Shown: positions 34,417 through 43,821, counted from the stretch's first letter. The stretch is 64,000 nt of DNA from JANMOK01 sp031415055 (GCA_031415055.1 JANOQZ010000009.1:6837-70836); one strand, 5' to 3'. Made by a program: numbers and translations. Notes: generated from the sequence alone by a model not told the origin.

Positions 34417-34890
34417 TCACCCCTTCTCCCGCATCAGCCGCGCCTTATCCCTTGCCCAATCGCGCTGCTTCTCGGTCTCGCGCTTGTCCGCTTGCTTCTT
34501 CCCCTTAGCCACGCCCAGCTTCAATTTCGCCCGGCCTTTCTCATTGAAATACAACGTCAAAGGCACCAGCGTCATGCCTTCGCGGCCGACGCCTTGCCAC
34601 AGTTTGGCCAATTGCTTGCGGCTGACCAGCAGCTTACGTCGCCGCCGTTCCTCATGGGTAAACGTCTTGGCCTGCACATAGGCGGGGATATGGGCGTTGA
34701 TCAGCCATAGCTCGCCGTTTTCAACCGAAGCATATGACTCGCCTATATTGGCATGCCCCAGCCGCAAGGATTTGACCTCGGACCCTTCCAGCATGATGCC
34801 GCATTCCAGATCGCTTTCGATGAAATAATTGTGCCGCGCCTTGCGGTTTTCCGCCGCGACTTTGGAATTTGGATCGGATTTTCCAGCCAT
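34417..34890 (-). CDS. smpB: SsrA-binding protein SmpB
   Basis: 157 residues from the internal ATG at 34890 ('MAGKSDPNSKVAAENRKAR'); the longer upstream reading has no family support. Conserved parts are 'HNYFIESDLECGIMLEGSE', 'SYASVENGELWLINAHI' and the basic tail 'KGKKQADKRETEKQRDW'. SmpB delivers tmRNA to stalled ribosomes. In related genomes it usually lies beside dapA and the lytic transglycosylase; here 3.3 kb separate it from dapA. Confidence 0.95.
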   Translation of the reverse strand: MAGKSDPNSKVAAENRKARHNYFIESDLECGIMLEGSEVKSLRLGHANIGESYASVENGELWLINAHIPAYVQAKTFTHEERRRRKLLVSRKQLAKLWQGVGREGMTLVPLTLYFNEKGRAKLKLGVAKGKKQADKRETEKQRDWARDKARLMREKG

Positions 34891-35017
34891 GATGGCGGAC
34901 AGATAAGGGCGGCCAAGCCCCAAGTCCAGCGGCGCGGTAACAAGGCGTCGCTGCAATGTGAAACTTATTTCAGTTGATTTGCGTTACATGAGCCAGTGAC
35001 GCAGCAAGGAAGCCGAT

Positions 35018-35830
35018 ATGAGCGACGCGCATCCCCTAATCTATCGCCACCGCTTGGTCGCGCGACTAACGCATTGGGTCTGGGCGTTTTGCCTGTTCTT
35101 TCTGCTGCTCTCTGGCCTCAACATTTTCAACGCCCATCCGGCGCTGTATATCGGCGAGCAATCCGGCTTTGAATTCGACAATGACATTCTGCGCATCGGC
35201 GCCGAGCAATCCGCCGACGGCACAGTCACCGGCTATACCGAAATATTCGGGGCAAAGTTCGATACCACCGGGGTTCTGGGCGTCAGCGAGGAGCGCGGCC
35301 AGTTGCGCAACCGCGCCTTCCCAGATTGGGCGACCATCCCTTCATTCCGCTCACTCGCCACCGCCCGCGTCGTGCATTTCTTCTTCGCTTGGATATTCGC
35401 CGCCGTGTTTCTGATCTGGCTGATCTCCAGCCTGTTCAACGGCCACATTCGCCGCGACATCCTGCCGACCCCCGCCGAAATCAAAACCGTTCCTCAATCC
35501 ATCTGGGACCATCTTCGCCTGCGCTTGCACCACGACGGCAAGAACAACGTGCTGCAAAAACTGGCCTATGCCGGGGTGCTGCTGATCCTGTTCCCGCTGA
35601 TCATCCTGACCGGCCTGACCATGTCACCCTCGATGGACGCGGCTTGGCCTTGGTTGCTCGACATTTTCGGCGGTCGGCAAACCGCCCGCACCCTGCATTT
35701 CCTCGCCATGTTCCTGCTGGTTTTGTTCTTCGTCGTTCACATCGCCATGGTCGTTCTGGCTGGCCCCATCAACGAATTGCGCTCGATGATCACCGGCTGG
35801 TACCGCACCAAATCGGAGCCGCAGCCATGA
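35018..35830 (+). CDS. Cytochrome b561-type membrane subunit
   Basis: 270 residues with four main hydrophobic helices (starting near 'LTHWVWAFCLFFLLLSG', 'VVHFFFAWIFAAVFL', 'GVLLILFPLIILTGLTM' and 'LHFLAMFLLVLFFVVHI'). Histidines at helix ends (RHRLVARLTH, VVHFF, LHFL, VVHI) are suited to bind b-type haem. It overlaps the following molybdopterin enzyme by four bases (ATGA), so it is the likely membrane electron partner of that enzyme, linking it to the quinone pool. Confidence 0.85.
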   Translation: MSDAHPLIYRHRLVARLTHWVWAFCLFFLLLSGLNIFNAHPALYIGEQSGFEFDNDILRIGAEQSADGTVTGYTEIFGAKFDTTGVLGVSEERGQLRNRAFPDWATIPSFRSLATARVVHFFFAWIFAAVFLIWLISSLFNGHIRRDILPTPAEIKTVPQSIWDHLRLRLHHDGKNNVLQKLAYAGVLLILFPLIILTGLTMSPSMDAAWPWLLDIFGGRQTARTLHFLAMFLLVLFFVVHIAMVVLAGPINELRSMITGWYRTKSEPQP

Positions 35831-36603
35831 TCCTCTCGCGTCGCCAACTGCTGCGTTCGTCTGGCCTTTTGGCCGCAGCTATCCCGCTGTCCGGGTGCAA
35901 GCTGTTTGACCCGTGGCTCGGCACCGGCCACCCGGTGCATGATACGTTGGCCCGCGCCAATGGACTTACCTATGAGGTGCAGGATTGGTTGAAGGGTGAC
36001 GCTTTGGCACCGGAGTTCACCCAATCCGACATCCGCCAGGGCATGCGTCCGAACGGCTCGCTGGATCCGCAGGGCAGCGACTATCTGCTGCTGAAAGCGC
36101 AGGATTTCCGCAACTATCGTCTGCAAGTTTCCGGCTTGGTGGACAAACCCCTGTCCCTTAGCCTGACCGACCTGCAATCCATGCCATCGCGCACCCAGAT
36201 CACCCGCCACGATTGCGTTGAAGGGTGGTCGTGCATCGCCAAATGGACCGGTACGCCCTTGTCGTTGGTGCTGGATGCCGCGGGGGTGAAAGCCGACGCC
36301 AACTTCGTCGTCTTCCGCTGCTTTGACACATTGGGTGGCGGCCTGTCTGGCCCGCTGCCCTATTACGAATCCATCGACATGCGCGATGCGCGCCACCCGC
36401 AAACCATCCTCGCCTACGGCATGAATGACGCCGCCTTGCCGGTGCCCAACGGCGCACCTTTGCGGGTGCGCGTCGAACGCCAACTTGGCTACAAAATGGC
36501 CAAATACATCAGCGGCATCGAACTGGTCGCCAATTTCGCCGATATTGGTGGCGCGGGTTCGTATTGGGCCGATGTGGGGTATGATTGGTACGCGGGGATT
36601 TGA
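35827..36603 (+). CDS. Molybdopterin-dependent oxidoreductase (sulfite oxidase fold)
   Basis: 258 residues from ATG 35827. The N-terminus combines a twin-arginine motif ('SRRQLLRSSG') with a lipobox-like 'PLSGC', so export folded by Tat with lipid anchoring is suggested. The molybdenum-ligand cysteine lies in 'TRHDCVEGWSC', as in the SoxC/MsrP (YedY) group, and 'GYKMAKYISGIEL' is the typical end. The substrate is unknown; sulfite, methionine sulfoxide and others are used by relatives. It pairs with the cytochrome b561 gene just upstream. Confidence 0.85.
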   Translation: MILSRRQLLRSSGLLAAAIPLSGCKLFDPWLGTGHPVHDTLARANGLTYEVQDWLKGDALAPEFTQSDIRQGMRPNGSLDPQGSDYLLLKAQDFRNYRLQVSGLVDKPLSLSLTDLQSMPSRTQITRHDCVEGWSCIAKWTGTPLSLVLDAAGVKADANFVVFRCFDTLGGGLSGPLPYYESIDMRDARHPQTILAYGMNDAALPVPNGAPLRVRVERQLGYKMAKYISGIELVANFADIGGAGSYWADVGYDWYAGI

Positions 36604-36612
36604 AATGAAATA

Positions 36613-36637
36613 GGGCGCGGCCCCGTCAGCCGCGCCC
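36613..36637. terminator. GC-rich hairpin between convergent genes
   Basis: A perfect 9-bp stem GGGCGCGGC/GCCGCGCCC with a 7-nt loop lies in the 55-bp space between the convergent molybdopterin enzyme and PhoX-like genes. Position suggests a bidirectional terminator. There is no clear T tract on either side, so this is judged from place and stem strength. Confidence 0.5.
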
Positions 36638-36658
36638 GATGCTGGTTACGCAAGAAGT

Positions 36659-38095
36659 TTACTGCGAGACGGCAACAAAGCCGCTGATCGCCAGAATGTC
36701 GTCGGTGCCATAGTCATCGACCTTCGGCATCGCATCATCGTTGGAATGCTGGATCGACAGATAGGCGGTCATGCCGTCGGGCGCGAAGATGAACCCAGTC
36801 GGCTCAGCGCTGGAATCCATCACCGACAGCACTTTCACGCAGCCATCGGATTTCAGATTGCGGTCGGTGCCATCGGGCAGACAGGCGAAAATATCGCCGT
36901 TCGGATGGTCCTCGATCACATAGAGATTGCCGGTTCCGGGCTGGAAATCGAGGTTGTCAAACGAGTTGAAGTCGGCATCTCCCTCGATGAACCGCACTAC
37001 TTCGGTGCTGAACGCGATCTTACCTTCGGCATCGGCCACCGGAATTACCAGCGGCGCACGATCGACGACGCACATCACTTCGGCAAAGTTCGAGGCACCT
37101 TCATTGCCGGTGTTAGTAAAGCAGAACCGCACGCCGTCGCCGGTGTAGGCGACGTCTTGATGCAGGTCTTCCGGCCGGTAGAATCCGGTCGCGTTCACGG
37201 CAGCCGCATCGGCGCGGACCGACATCGGGTTGACTTCGATCCAACCCGCCGCGCCGGTTTCACAGCCCTGCCCGAACTGCACCCGGTCACCGTAACAAGA
37301 CACCTGCATCGCATAAGTTTTGCCAACCGCAAATGGCGAAGCGTCGAGGGTATCGATCATGCCGCCCGTCCAAGGCGTGGCGGGAATGAATTTGAACATC
37401 GCGCCGCCATCGGCATTGGCGACATCGGTGCCGGGGCGCAGCTCGTCGCCACCATAAACAACGCCGTTCGCCAAGATTGCGATACCTTCCCAGGCCATCG
37501 TCGGCAGCGCAATGCGGCGGGAGACATGCATCGGGTCAGTCGTCGCGCCAGTTGCCCGGTCGGTTATAGTGATCTCGCTGACATTCAGCGGGTCGATCAT
37601 TTCATAGGCACCGCCAGCATCGTCTTCCTCGGTAAACAATACAGTGCCCCAGGGCGTCGTGCGGATGCCATCGCAAGAATTGGTGCCGCGCACCAGAGTC
37701 GTCACCGCGCCATCGACAAGCGAGATGCTCTGCACCGCCGGGTTCATTTTTCCAGCGGCAATTTCCTCGAGATCGCCCTCAACGCAGGTGATCAGATGGG
37801 TCGGGTTCTGGGCCGGGTAAAACGCCATCATATCGGTGCTGTCGGCGGCCTCGCGGGTCAGATAGTTCGCCTTCAAGCCGCCGGCCAACGACACCAGTTG
37901 CAACTCGGTATCCACTACTGTGCGATAACCGGTTTCGGCAGATTCAGGTGCTGATGCTGCCAGCGGTTTTTCAACGCCGAAAAGTTGCAAAGATTGCGCA
38001 TCCAGCATCGAATCGATGGAGACGCCAAAATCGGCAGCAGCGACAGGCATAGCGGCCAAGGCAATTATTGCGGTGCAGAGCAAACGTTTAGTCAT
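36659..38095 (-). CDS. PhoX-like (DUF839) secreted protein
   Basis: 478 residues with a Sec signal peptide ending near 'MPVAAADFG'. The body shows beta-propeller-type repeats and the segments 'NSFDNLDFQPGTGNLYVIED' and 'EPTGFIFAPDGMTAYLSIQH', typical of the DUF839/PhoX family of calcium- and iron-dependent periplasmic alkaline phosphatases. Family members also include proteins without proven phosphatase activity, so the substrate is not certain. It is convergent with the molybdopterin pair and upstream (in transcription) of nothing on its strand until smpB. Confidence 0.8.
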   Translation of the reverse strand: MTKRLLCTAIIALAAMPVAAADFGVSIDSMLDAQSLQLFGVEKPLAASAPESAETGYRTVVDTELQLVSLAGGLKANYLTREAADSTDMMAFYPAQNPTHLITCVEGDLEEIAAGKMNPAVQSISLVDGAVTTLVRGTNSCDGIRTTPWGTVLFTEEDDAGGAYEMIDPLNVSEITITDRATGATTDPMHVSRRIALPTMAWEGIAILANGVVYGGDELRPGTDVANADGGAMFKFIPATPWTGGMIDTLDASPFAVGKTYAMQVSCYGDRVQFGQGCETGAAGWIEVNPMSVRADAAAVNATGFYRPEDLHQDVAYTGDGVRFCFTNTGNEGASNFAEVMCVVDRAPLVIPVADAEGKIAFSTEVVRFIEGDADFNSFDNLDFQPGTGNLYVIEDHPNGDIFACLPDGTDRNLKSDGCVKVLSVMDSSAEPTGFIFAPDGMTAYLSIQHSNDDAMPKVDDYGTDDILAISGFVAVSQ

Positions 38096-38222
38096 AGGGA
38101 TTCCCCTCCAGAAGAATGGTTTTCAACTTGGGCATCATGCGAGTGGATCACGACAGCTTTGTGCCCGTTGCGTGAAACATCGGTGACAGTCAGCTTCCGG
38201 ATTTCCAACGCGGACAGCCCGG

Positions 38223-39098
38223 CTAATTCACCAGCCCGGCAAACCGCATCGCGGCCTCCATCGCCGCCTTGGTTTCCGGCAAAGCGCCGGTCAAGGGCGA
38301 GCGGACATCGGCATTGCAGCGGCCCAGAACTGACAGGCCGTATTTGGCCCCAACTACGCCGGGTTCGGTGAAAATGGCTTTGTGTAGCGGCATAAGTTGG
38401 CGGTGGAAATCCAAAGCCGTGGCGTAATCCCCCTCCAGCATCGCGTCCTGAAACTGCGCACAAAGCCTTGGCGCAACGTTGGCGGTCACCGAAATGCAGC
38501 CGACCCCACCGTGCGCATGGTGGCCCAAAGCCAGATCATCCTCGCCCGAAAGCTGGATGAAATCTTCACCACAAGCCTCGCGCTGTTCCCAAACGCGCCC
38601 GATATTCTGAGTTGAATCCTTGACGCCGACGATGCGCGGCAGTTTCGCCAATTCACCCATCGTCGGGGGCAGCATGTCCACTACCGAACGGCCGGGAATA
38701 TTGTAAATGATGATCGGCAAGGTGCACGCATCATGCAGCGCCGTGTAATGCGCGATCAGCCCGCGTTGGGTGGGTTTGTTGTAATAGGGTGTGACAACCA
38801 AGGCGGCATCGGCACCCACTGATTCAGCAAACTGGATCAACGCGATGGCTTCAACCGTATTGTTTGAGCCAGCCCCCGCAATCACCGGAATGCGGCCATT
38901 AGCGGTTTCCACAACGATCTTAACCACTTGCCGATGTTCGTCATGGCTCAACGTCGGGCTTTCGCCGGTGGTGCCGACGGCCACGATGCCGTTGCTGCCT
39001 TCGGCCACATGCCATTCGACCAGTTCCTTCAGCGCCTTCACGTCCAGTTTGCCGTCCGCAAATGGGGTGACAAGGGCCGGTATGGAGCCGCGAAACAT
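38223..39098 (-). CDS. dapA: 4-hydroxy-tetrahydrodipicolinate synthase
   Basis: 291 residues from ATG 39098, preceded by an AGGAGAAAG ribosome site; the open frame extends further upstream but without family support. 'GTTGESPTLSHDEH', the catalytic Tyr in 'YNIPGRSV' and the Schiff-base Lys in 'IVGVKDST' are all present. The enzyme condenses pyruvate and aspartate semialdehyde in lysine and diaminopimelate synthesis. It is divergent from the lytic transglycosylase gene with 141 bp between them. Confidence 0.95.
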   Translation of the reverse strand: MFRGSIPALVTPFADGKLDVKALKELVEWHVAEGSNGIVAVGTTGESPTLSHDEHRQVVKIVVETANGRIPVIAGAGSNNTVEAIALIQFAESVGADAALVVTPYYNKPTQRGLIAHYTALHDACTLPIIIYNIPGRSVVDMLPPTMGELAKLPRIVGVKDSTQNIGRVWEQREACGEDFIQLSGEDDLALGHHAHGGVGCISVTANVAPRLCAQFQDAMLEGDYATALDFHRQLMPLHKAIFTEPGVVGAKYGLSVLGRCNADVRSPLTGALPETKAAMEAAMRFAGLVN

Positions 39099-39239
39099 GG
39101 GCTTTCTCCTATTAAAACTGCCTGCAATCCAAAGCCGCGCGACCCTAGTGCCATTTTCCGCCAGTCGCAAGAAGCTGGGGCAGACTTGTCCGCAAGGGCC
39201 TGCTAACATTTCACAAAACAACAAACCGTTTGAGGCAAC

Positions 39240-41189
39240 ATGCACCAATTTTTCCTGCGGGTACTCGCGCTGCTTATGTTCTCTGCGGGCGGCGCTTTCG
39301 CCCAATCGCCCGAATCCACCGGCAAACGTCTTGTCACCGCGATGGAAGCGGTCAAGGCAGAAGATTGGGTTACCGCGCGGGCCATCGCTGAAGGCGCTGG
39401 CGATGCGGTAGCGCTGGCTGTGGTCGATTGGCACCGGTTGCGAAAGGGCGATGGGTCATTTGGCGACTATCAATCTTTCCTAAGAACTTTTGCAAATTGG
39501 CCGGGCCTGCCGTTGCTGCAGGAAAAAGGTGAAGCCGCGATGCCAAGCGACCTCGACCCTGCAATTGTAACCGCCTATTTCGCCGCACAGGCGCCGCAGA
39601 CGGGCACGGGGGCCTTGCACCTAGCCAAAGCGCTAACGGCCCTTGGGCGGGTCGCTGAGGGCCGTGACGAGGCAATGCGGGCGTGGCGCGATCTTGACCT
39701 GACGCCCAACGAACAGGCGCGGTTGATCGACCAATTCGAAGGTGTCTTAAAGCCGCTGCACAACACGCGCATCGACAACTTGCTTTGGCGCGGCGAAACC
39801 GAACAGGCCGAACGGATATTGCCATTGGCTGGCCCGCAAACCGCCGCGCTGGCAAAAGTCCGCATTGCCCTGCGCCGCGATGCCGATGGCATTACCGCGA
39901 TGATTAACGCGCTTCCGGCTGCGCTGCAAAACAGCCCTGGATTGGCCTATGAACGCTTTCTTTGGCGGATCAAGAAAGACAAATGGGACGAAGCCGCGAC
40001 TTTGCTTTTGGAACATACCGGTTCCGTCGAAGAATTGGGCAAGCCCGAGGACTGGGGCAATCTGCGCCGCTCGGTGGCGCGGCGGGAAGCGCGGTTGGGT
40101 CACCCGAAGAACGCCTACAAACTTGCCAGCCAGCATTTCCTGACCGAAGGCGAAGACTACGCGGATCTGGAATGGCTGGCAGGCTGGATTGCCTTACGCA
40201 AACTGATCGATCCCGAACGCGCCTTGCCGCATTTTCAGCGATTCCGCGCTGCCGTTTTATCGCCCATCAGCCTTGGTCGGGCCGGTTACTGGCTGGGTCG
40301 CACCTATGAGGCGCTGGGGGATGAAGCCAATGCACAGGATTCTTACGCGCTGGGTGCAACTTACCAGACCAGTTTCTATGGCCAGTTGGCCGCTGAGCGC
40401 GCCGGTTTGCCGGTAGATGCCAGCCTAGCTGGAATCGCGCCACCGGCGAATTGGCAATCGATGCCGATAATTCAATCCACCCCAATTCGTGCTGGAATCC
40501 TGTTCCATTACGCCGATGAACCGTTGCTGATGCAGCGCTTTTTCGCCCATGTCGCGGAAACTGCAAGCCCGCAGGAACAGGCGGCACTGGCTGAAAAGGC
40601 GCTGGAACTGGGTCGCGCTCACACCGCCATCGCTGTTTCCAAGAATGCCGCTAACGTCGGCGTCGTCCTGCCCACATCCTATTACCCGGTTACCGAACTG
40701 GCGCAGTTTACCAGCGACATCGAACCGGAACTTGCAATGGCGATAGCGCGTCAAGAAAGCGAACTGAACCCCGAGGTGATCAGTTCTGTTGGGGCGAGGG
40801 GATTGATGCAAGTCATGCCCGCAACGGCAAAAAAAGTGGCAGGCGAATTGGGCATCGACTTTTCCGAGGAAAGCCTGACAAGCGATTGGCGCTATAATGC
40901 GCGCTTGGGCACCACCTATATGGCGGGCTTGATGCAAGATTTCAGCGGAAATTACGCACTTGCCGCCGCTGGCTATAACGCGGGTCCACATCGTGTTGAC
41001 ACGTGGATTGCCGAATATGGTGACCCGCGTTCGCCCGATGTAGATATGATCGATTGGATCGAAATGATCCCGTTCCGCGAAACGCAGAACTACGTGCAAC
41101 GGGTTATGGAATCCCTTCACATATATCGCGCCCGGATCAGCGGTCAGGTCCCACCGATCAGGTTACGCGCTGATCTTTCGCGCAGTTGA
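39240..41189 (+). CDS. slt: Soluble lytic murein transglycosylase
   Basis: 649 residues, a usual size for Slt70-type enzymes. An N-terminal signal peptide ends near 'SAGGAFAQ'. A long alpha-helical ring domain follows, and the catalytic SLT domain sits at about residues 490-620 with the catalytic Glu in 'ARQESELNPEVIS' and 'GARGLMQVMPATA' plus 'AAAGYNAGPHRV'. It cleaves peptidoglycan to 1,6-anhydro products in the periplasm. Its 3' end overlaps the convergent DMT transporter by 46 bp. Confidence 0.93.
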   Translation: MHQFFLRVLALLMFSAGGAFAQSPESTGKRLVTAMEAVKAEDWVTARAIAEGAGDAVALAVVDWHRLRKGDGSFGDYQSFLRTFANWPGLPLLQEKGEAAMPSDLDPAIVTAYFAAQAPQTGTGALHLAKALTALGRVAEGRDEAMRAWRDLDLTPNEQARLIDQFEGVLKPLHNTRIDNLLWRGETEQAERILPLAGPQTAALAKVRIALRRDADGITAMINALPAALQNSPGLAYERFLWRIKKDKWDEAATLLLEHTGSVEELGKPEDWGNLRRSVARREARLGHPKNAYKLASQHFLTEGEDYADLEWLAGWIALRKLIDPERALPHFQRFRAAVLSPISLGRAGYWLGRTYEALGDEANAQDSYALGATYQTSFYGQLAAERAGLPVDASLAGIAPPANWQSMPIIQSTPIRAGILFHYADEPLLMQRFFAHVAETASPQEQAALAEKALELGRAHTAIAVSKNAANVGVVLPTSYYPVTELAQFTSDIEPELAMAIARQESELNPEVISSVGARGLMQVMPATAKKVAGELGIDFSEESLTSDWRYNARLGTTYMAGLMQDFSGNYALAAAGYNAGPHRVDTWIAEYGDPRSPDVDMIDWIEMIPFRETQNYVQRVMESLHIYRARISGQVPPIRLRADLSRS

Positions 41190-42046
41190 GCAAGCCTTGC
41201 GCGCCAAATAGTGAATATCCCTGCACCCACGATCATGGCAGCACCAGTCACCATGAAACCGTCAATCGTTTCGTGGAACACCAATATGCCAATCGCCGAA
41301 GCGAATACCAGTTGCAGATAGGCAAACGGTTGCACGGTTGAGGCATCGGCCAATTCAACGGCGCGGATCAACCAGAAATGTCCGGTTGCCCCGGTGATGC
41401 ACAGACAAAGCATCCAAATGTAATCAGGCCCGCTGAACACCTGCCAATGAAACAGGCCGATCAGCGTGGTGAAAATCGCTCCGGTCACACCGGTATAGAA
41501 AAAGTTGGTTTGCGCCGAGTCTTTGCGCGACGCCAGCCGTGTGAGGATCGTGTACATGGCAAACATCGCCGCCGCCAATAATGCCACCAGCGACACCGGA
41601 CTGAACACTTGCAATCCCGGTTGCAAAATCACCAGCACGCCGAGAAAGCCAAACCCAATTGCCAGCCAGCGCCGCCAGCCGACCTTTTCGCCAAGGATTG
41701 GCACCGAATAGGCGGCGGCAATCAGTGGGTAGGCGGCAAAAATTGCGTGGCTTTCGGCCAAGCCGATTTTGGTGAAAGCCCAGATCACCATCAGGGTTTC
41801 GACGATCAGTAACAGGCCACGCAATGCGTGCAGCCAAAGTTGATCGGTTCGAGCCACTTTGGCGATGCCACCCTGCCGCGATTGTGCCAAAACCAGCACA
41901 AAAATGGCGAAAAACCAATAGCGCAACATGTTGACAACGAAGACGTTATAGGTCTCCGACAAATGCCGCGAAATGCCGTCTTGGGCAGAAAATATCAGCG
42001 ATGTGGCGATCATATAGGCGATGCCGAGGCGGGCGTTTTGGGTCAA
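41144..42046 (-). CDS. EamA-family (DMT) transporter
   Basis: About 300 residues with ten hydrophobic helices in two EamA repeats. I place the start at TTG 42046 because it forms a TTGA overlap with the mnmD stop and gives 'MTQNARLGIAYMIAT', a normal DMT opening; upstream residues belong to mnmD in another frame. The substrate is not predictable; family members export amino acids or other metabolites. It is downstream of mnmD on the same strand. Confidence 0.85.
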   Translation of the reverse strand: MTQNARLGIAYMIATSLIFSAQDGISRHLSETYNVFVVNMLRYWFFAIFVLVLAQSRQGGIAKVARTDQLWLHALRGLLLIVETLMVIWAFTKIGLAESHAIFAAYPLIAAAYSVPILGEKVGWRRWLAIGFGFLGVLVILQPGLQVFSPVSLVALLAAAMFAMYTILTRLASRKDSAQTNFFYTGVTGAIFTTLIGLFHWQVFSGPDYIWMLCLCITGATGHFWLIRAVELADASTVQPFAYLQLVFASAIGILVFHETIDGFMVTGAAMIVGAGIFTIWRARLAQLRERSARNLIGGT

Positions 42047-42723
42047 AGTTTTATTCCGCGGGTCATGTGTTTTTTGGCACCAAAGCCGGGCACCCTTTCC
42101 ACCTGAAACCCGGCAGATGCAAGGGCGCGTCGTACGTGACCTGCGGCTGTATATGTGGCGAAAGTTCCATTTTGGTGGGTATGCGCGGCGACCTGTTGCA
42201 TCAATTCGGGTGACCACATTTCAGGGTTTTTCGCTGGGCTGAAGCCATCAAGGAACCAGGCGTCAGCTTCGCCTTGCCAGTTCGGTAATGTATCACGGGC
42301 ATCACCGATGATGATTTCAAGCACGATTTCATCGGATTCGTGCACGAATTTGCCACTTTCCCACATTGAGATAAGCGTGTTGGACAAGCCGCTCAGTTCG
42401 GGCCAAGTTTGCAAAGCCTTGGCCAGATCACTGGTTTGCAGGGGAAAAGCCTCAAAACTGGTCACTTTCAACTGCCCCGCAATACCCGAGCGTCGCCACA
42501 AATCCCAAGCTGCCAAGACATTCAACCCGGTGCCAAACCCAAGTTCGGCGATTTGGAACCTATCACAAAATCGGTCCGGAAGATCATTTCCATGCAGGAA
42601 AACGTGGTTTGTTTCCGCCAATCCGCCTTGCATTGAAAAGTACGGATCGTCAAAATGCCTGGAGACCGGCACCGAACCATCGCGCCAAATGATCTCAGCC
42701 TTTTGCACTGCCCGGCGATCCAT
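42043..42723 (-). CDS. mnmD: tRNA 5-methylaminomethyl-2-thiouridine methyltransferase MnmD
   Basis: 226 residues of the DUF752 methyltransferase family. The SAM loop is 'IAELGFGTGLNVLAAW' near residue 58, and the active site region reads 'DAWFLDGFSPAKNPEMWS'. It methylates the nm5s2U34 wobble base of tRNA to mnm5s2U. In E. coli the same domain is fused to an FAD oxidoreductase as MnmC; here it is separate, and an FAD oxidoreductase gene lies divergently 39 bp away. Confidence 0.9.
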   Translation of the reverse strand: MDRRAVQKAEIIWRDGSVPVSRHFDDPYFSMQGGLAETNHVFLHGNDLPDRFCDRFQIAELGFGTGLNVLAAWDLWRRSGIAGQLKVTSFEAFPLQTSDLAKALQTWPELSGLSNTLISMWESGKFVHESDEIVLEIIIGDARDTLPNWQGEADAWFLDGFSPAKNPEMWSPELMQQVAAHTHQNGTFATYTAAGHVRRALASAGFQVERVPGFGAKKHMTRGIKL

Positions 42724-42762
42724 GCTTTACCCCTTGGCACCTCATGGGTCAGCACGGCGGGA

Positions 42763-43821
42763 ATGGCAACCAAGCAAGATGTGATTGTGATCGGCGCAGG
42801 CATATTTGGCCTGTGCTGCGCCTATGCCTGCCTTGAACGCGGATTGTCGGTTACGGTTCTGGAACGAGATCAAGTTGGTGCCGGTGCCAGTGGTGGCATA
42901 GTTGGTGCTATGGCCCCATTTGTGCCGGATGGCTGGTCGGCCAAGAAGCAGTTTCAACTGGACGCTTTGCTGTCAGCGCAGGTCTATTGGGCCAAAATGG
43001 ATGCCATCTCGGGGCTAAACTCTGGCTATGGTCGTGTTGGCCGCACGCAGCCGTTGAACAACGACGCTGAACATACACGCGCCACTCGACGCAGCGAAGG
43101 AGCCAAGCAGCATTGGGGTGCCAATGCCCGTTGGTGGGTCGAAAATGGCGCGATCCACGACGATTTGACCGCGCGAATTCACCCTGCGAAAGCCTGCCAA
43201 TCTTTGGCGCAGGCGTTCCGTTTGCGCGGTGGGAATCTTGTTGAGTATACCGAACTGATCGCACTAAACGACGGACAAGTCAGCACAAAGTCCGGCATCT
43301 ATACCGCGCGTTCAATCATCATGGCAGCCGGATTTGAAACGTTCCAATTGCTGGAACCCTTTCTGGGTGCAGGTTCCGGCACGGGAGTCAAAGGGCAGGC
43401 GATGTTGGTGCGGCCACCCAATAGTTTTGCCAAGCACATCATTCAGACCGATAGCCTATATCTGGTGCCCCATTTCGATGGCACATTGGCGATTGGGTCA
43501 ACCAGCGAGGATCATTGGAGCGACCTTGGCACCGATGACAAACTGCACGCGCTTTTTGCCGCTGCCACGGAGCTTTTCCCAGAGCTTGCCGATGCCAAAA
43601 TCCTGACTCGCTGGGCCGGCATCCGCCCAAAAGCGCGTGGCCGCGATGCGATGGTTGGCCGCATTTCCAGTACGAATTCGCTATTTGTCGCCACCGGCGG
43701 TTTCAAAACGGCGTTCGGAATTGCACATGAAGTTGGTCGCGCAATGGCGCAAATGATCCTCAGTGAACCGGTCAATCTTCCGTCAAGTTTCCGCCCTGAA
43801 TATCACCGCGTGAAAACATGA
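42763..43821 (+). CDS. FAD-dependent oxidoreductase (DadA/MnmC C-domain-like)
   Basis: 352 residues from ATG 42763 ('MATKQDVIVIGAGIFG'); a longer frame overlaps the mnmD start and is rejected. The FAD fold 'VIGAGIFGLCCAYA' and 'ASGGIVGAM' near residue 45 mark the DAO/glycine-oxidase family, and 'TRWAGIRPKARGRDAMVG' with 'VATGGFKTAFGIAHE' is the usual C-terminal FAD-contact region. Divergence from mnmD suggests it could provide the cmnm5U-processing half of MnmC, but amino-acid dehydrogenase activity is equally possible on sequence. Confidence 0.82.
   Translation: MATKQDVIVIGAGIFGLCCAYACLERGLSVTVLERDQVGAGASGGIVGAMAPFVPDGWSAKKQFQLDALLSAQVYWAKMDAISGLNSGYGRVGRTQPLNNDAEHTRATRRSEGAKQHWGANARWWVENGAIHDDLTARIHPAKACQSLAQAFRLRGGNLVEYTELIALNDGQVSTKSGIYTARSIIMAAGFETFQLLEPFLGAGSGTGVKGQAMLVRPPNSFAKHIIQTDSLYLVPHFDGTLAIGSTSEDHWSDLGTDDKLHALFAAATELFPELADAKILTRWAGIRPKARGRDAMVGRISSTNSLFVATGGFKTAFGIAHEVGRAMAQMILSEPVNLPSSFRPEYHRVKT

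Noticed and set aside
36746..37954. Long open frame of 402 codons antisense to the PhoX-like gene
   Set aside because: Shadow frame with no family features; the minus-strand gene has a signal peptide and DUF839 motifs.
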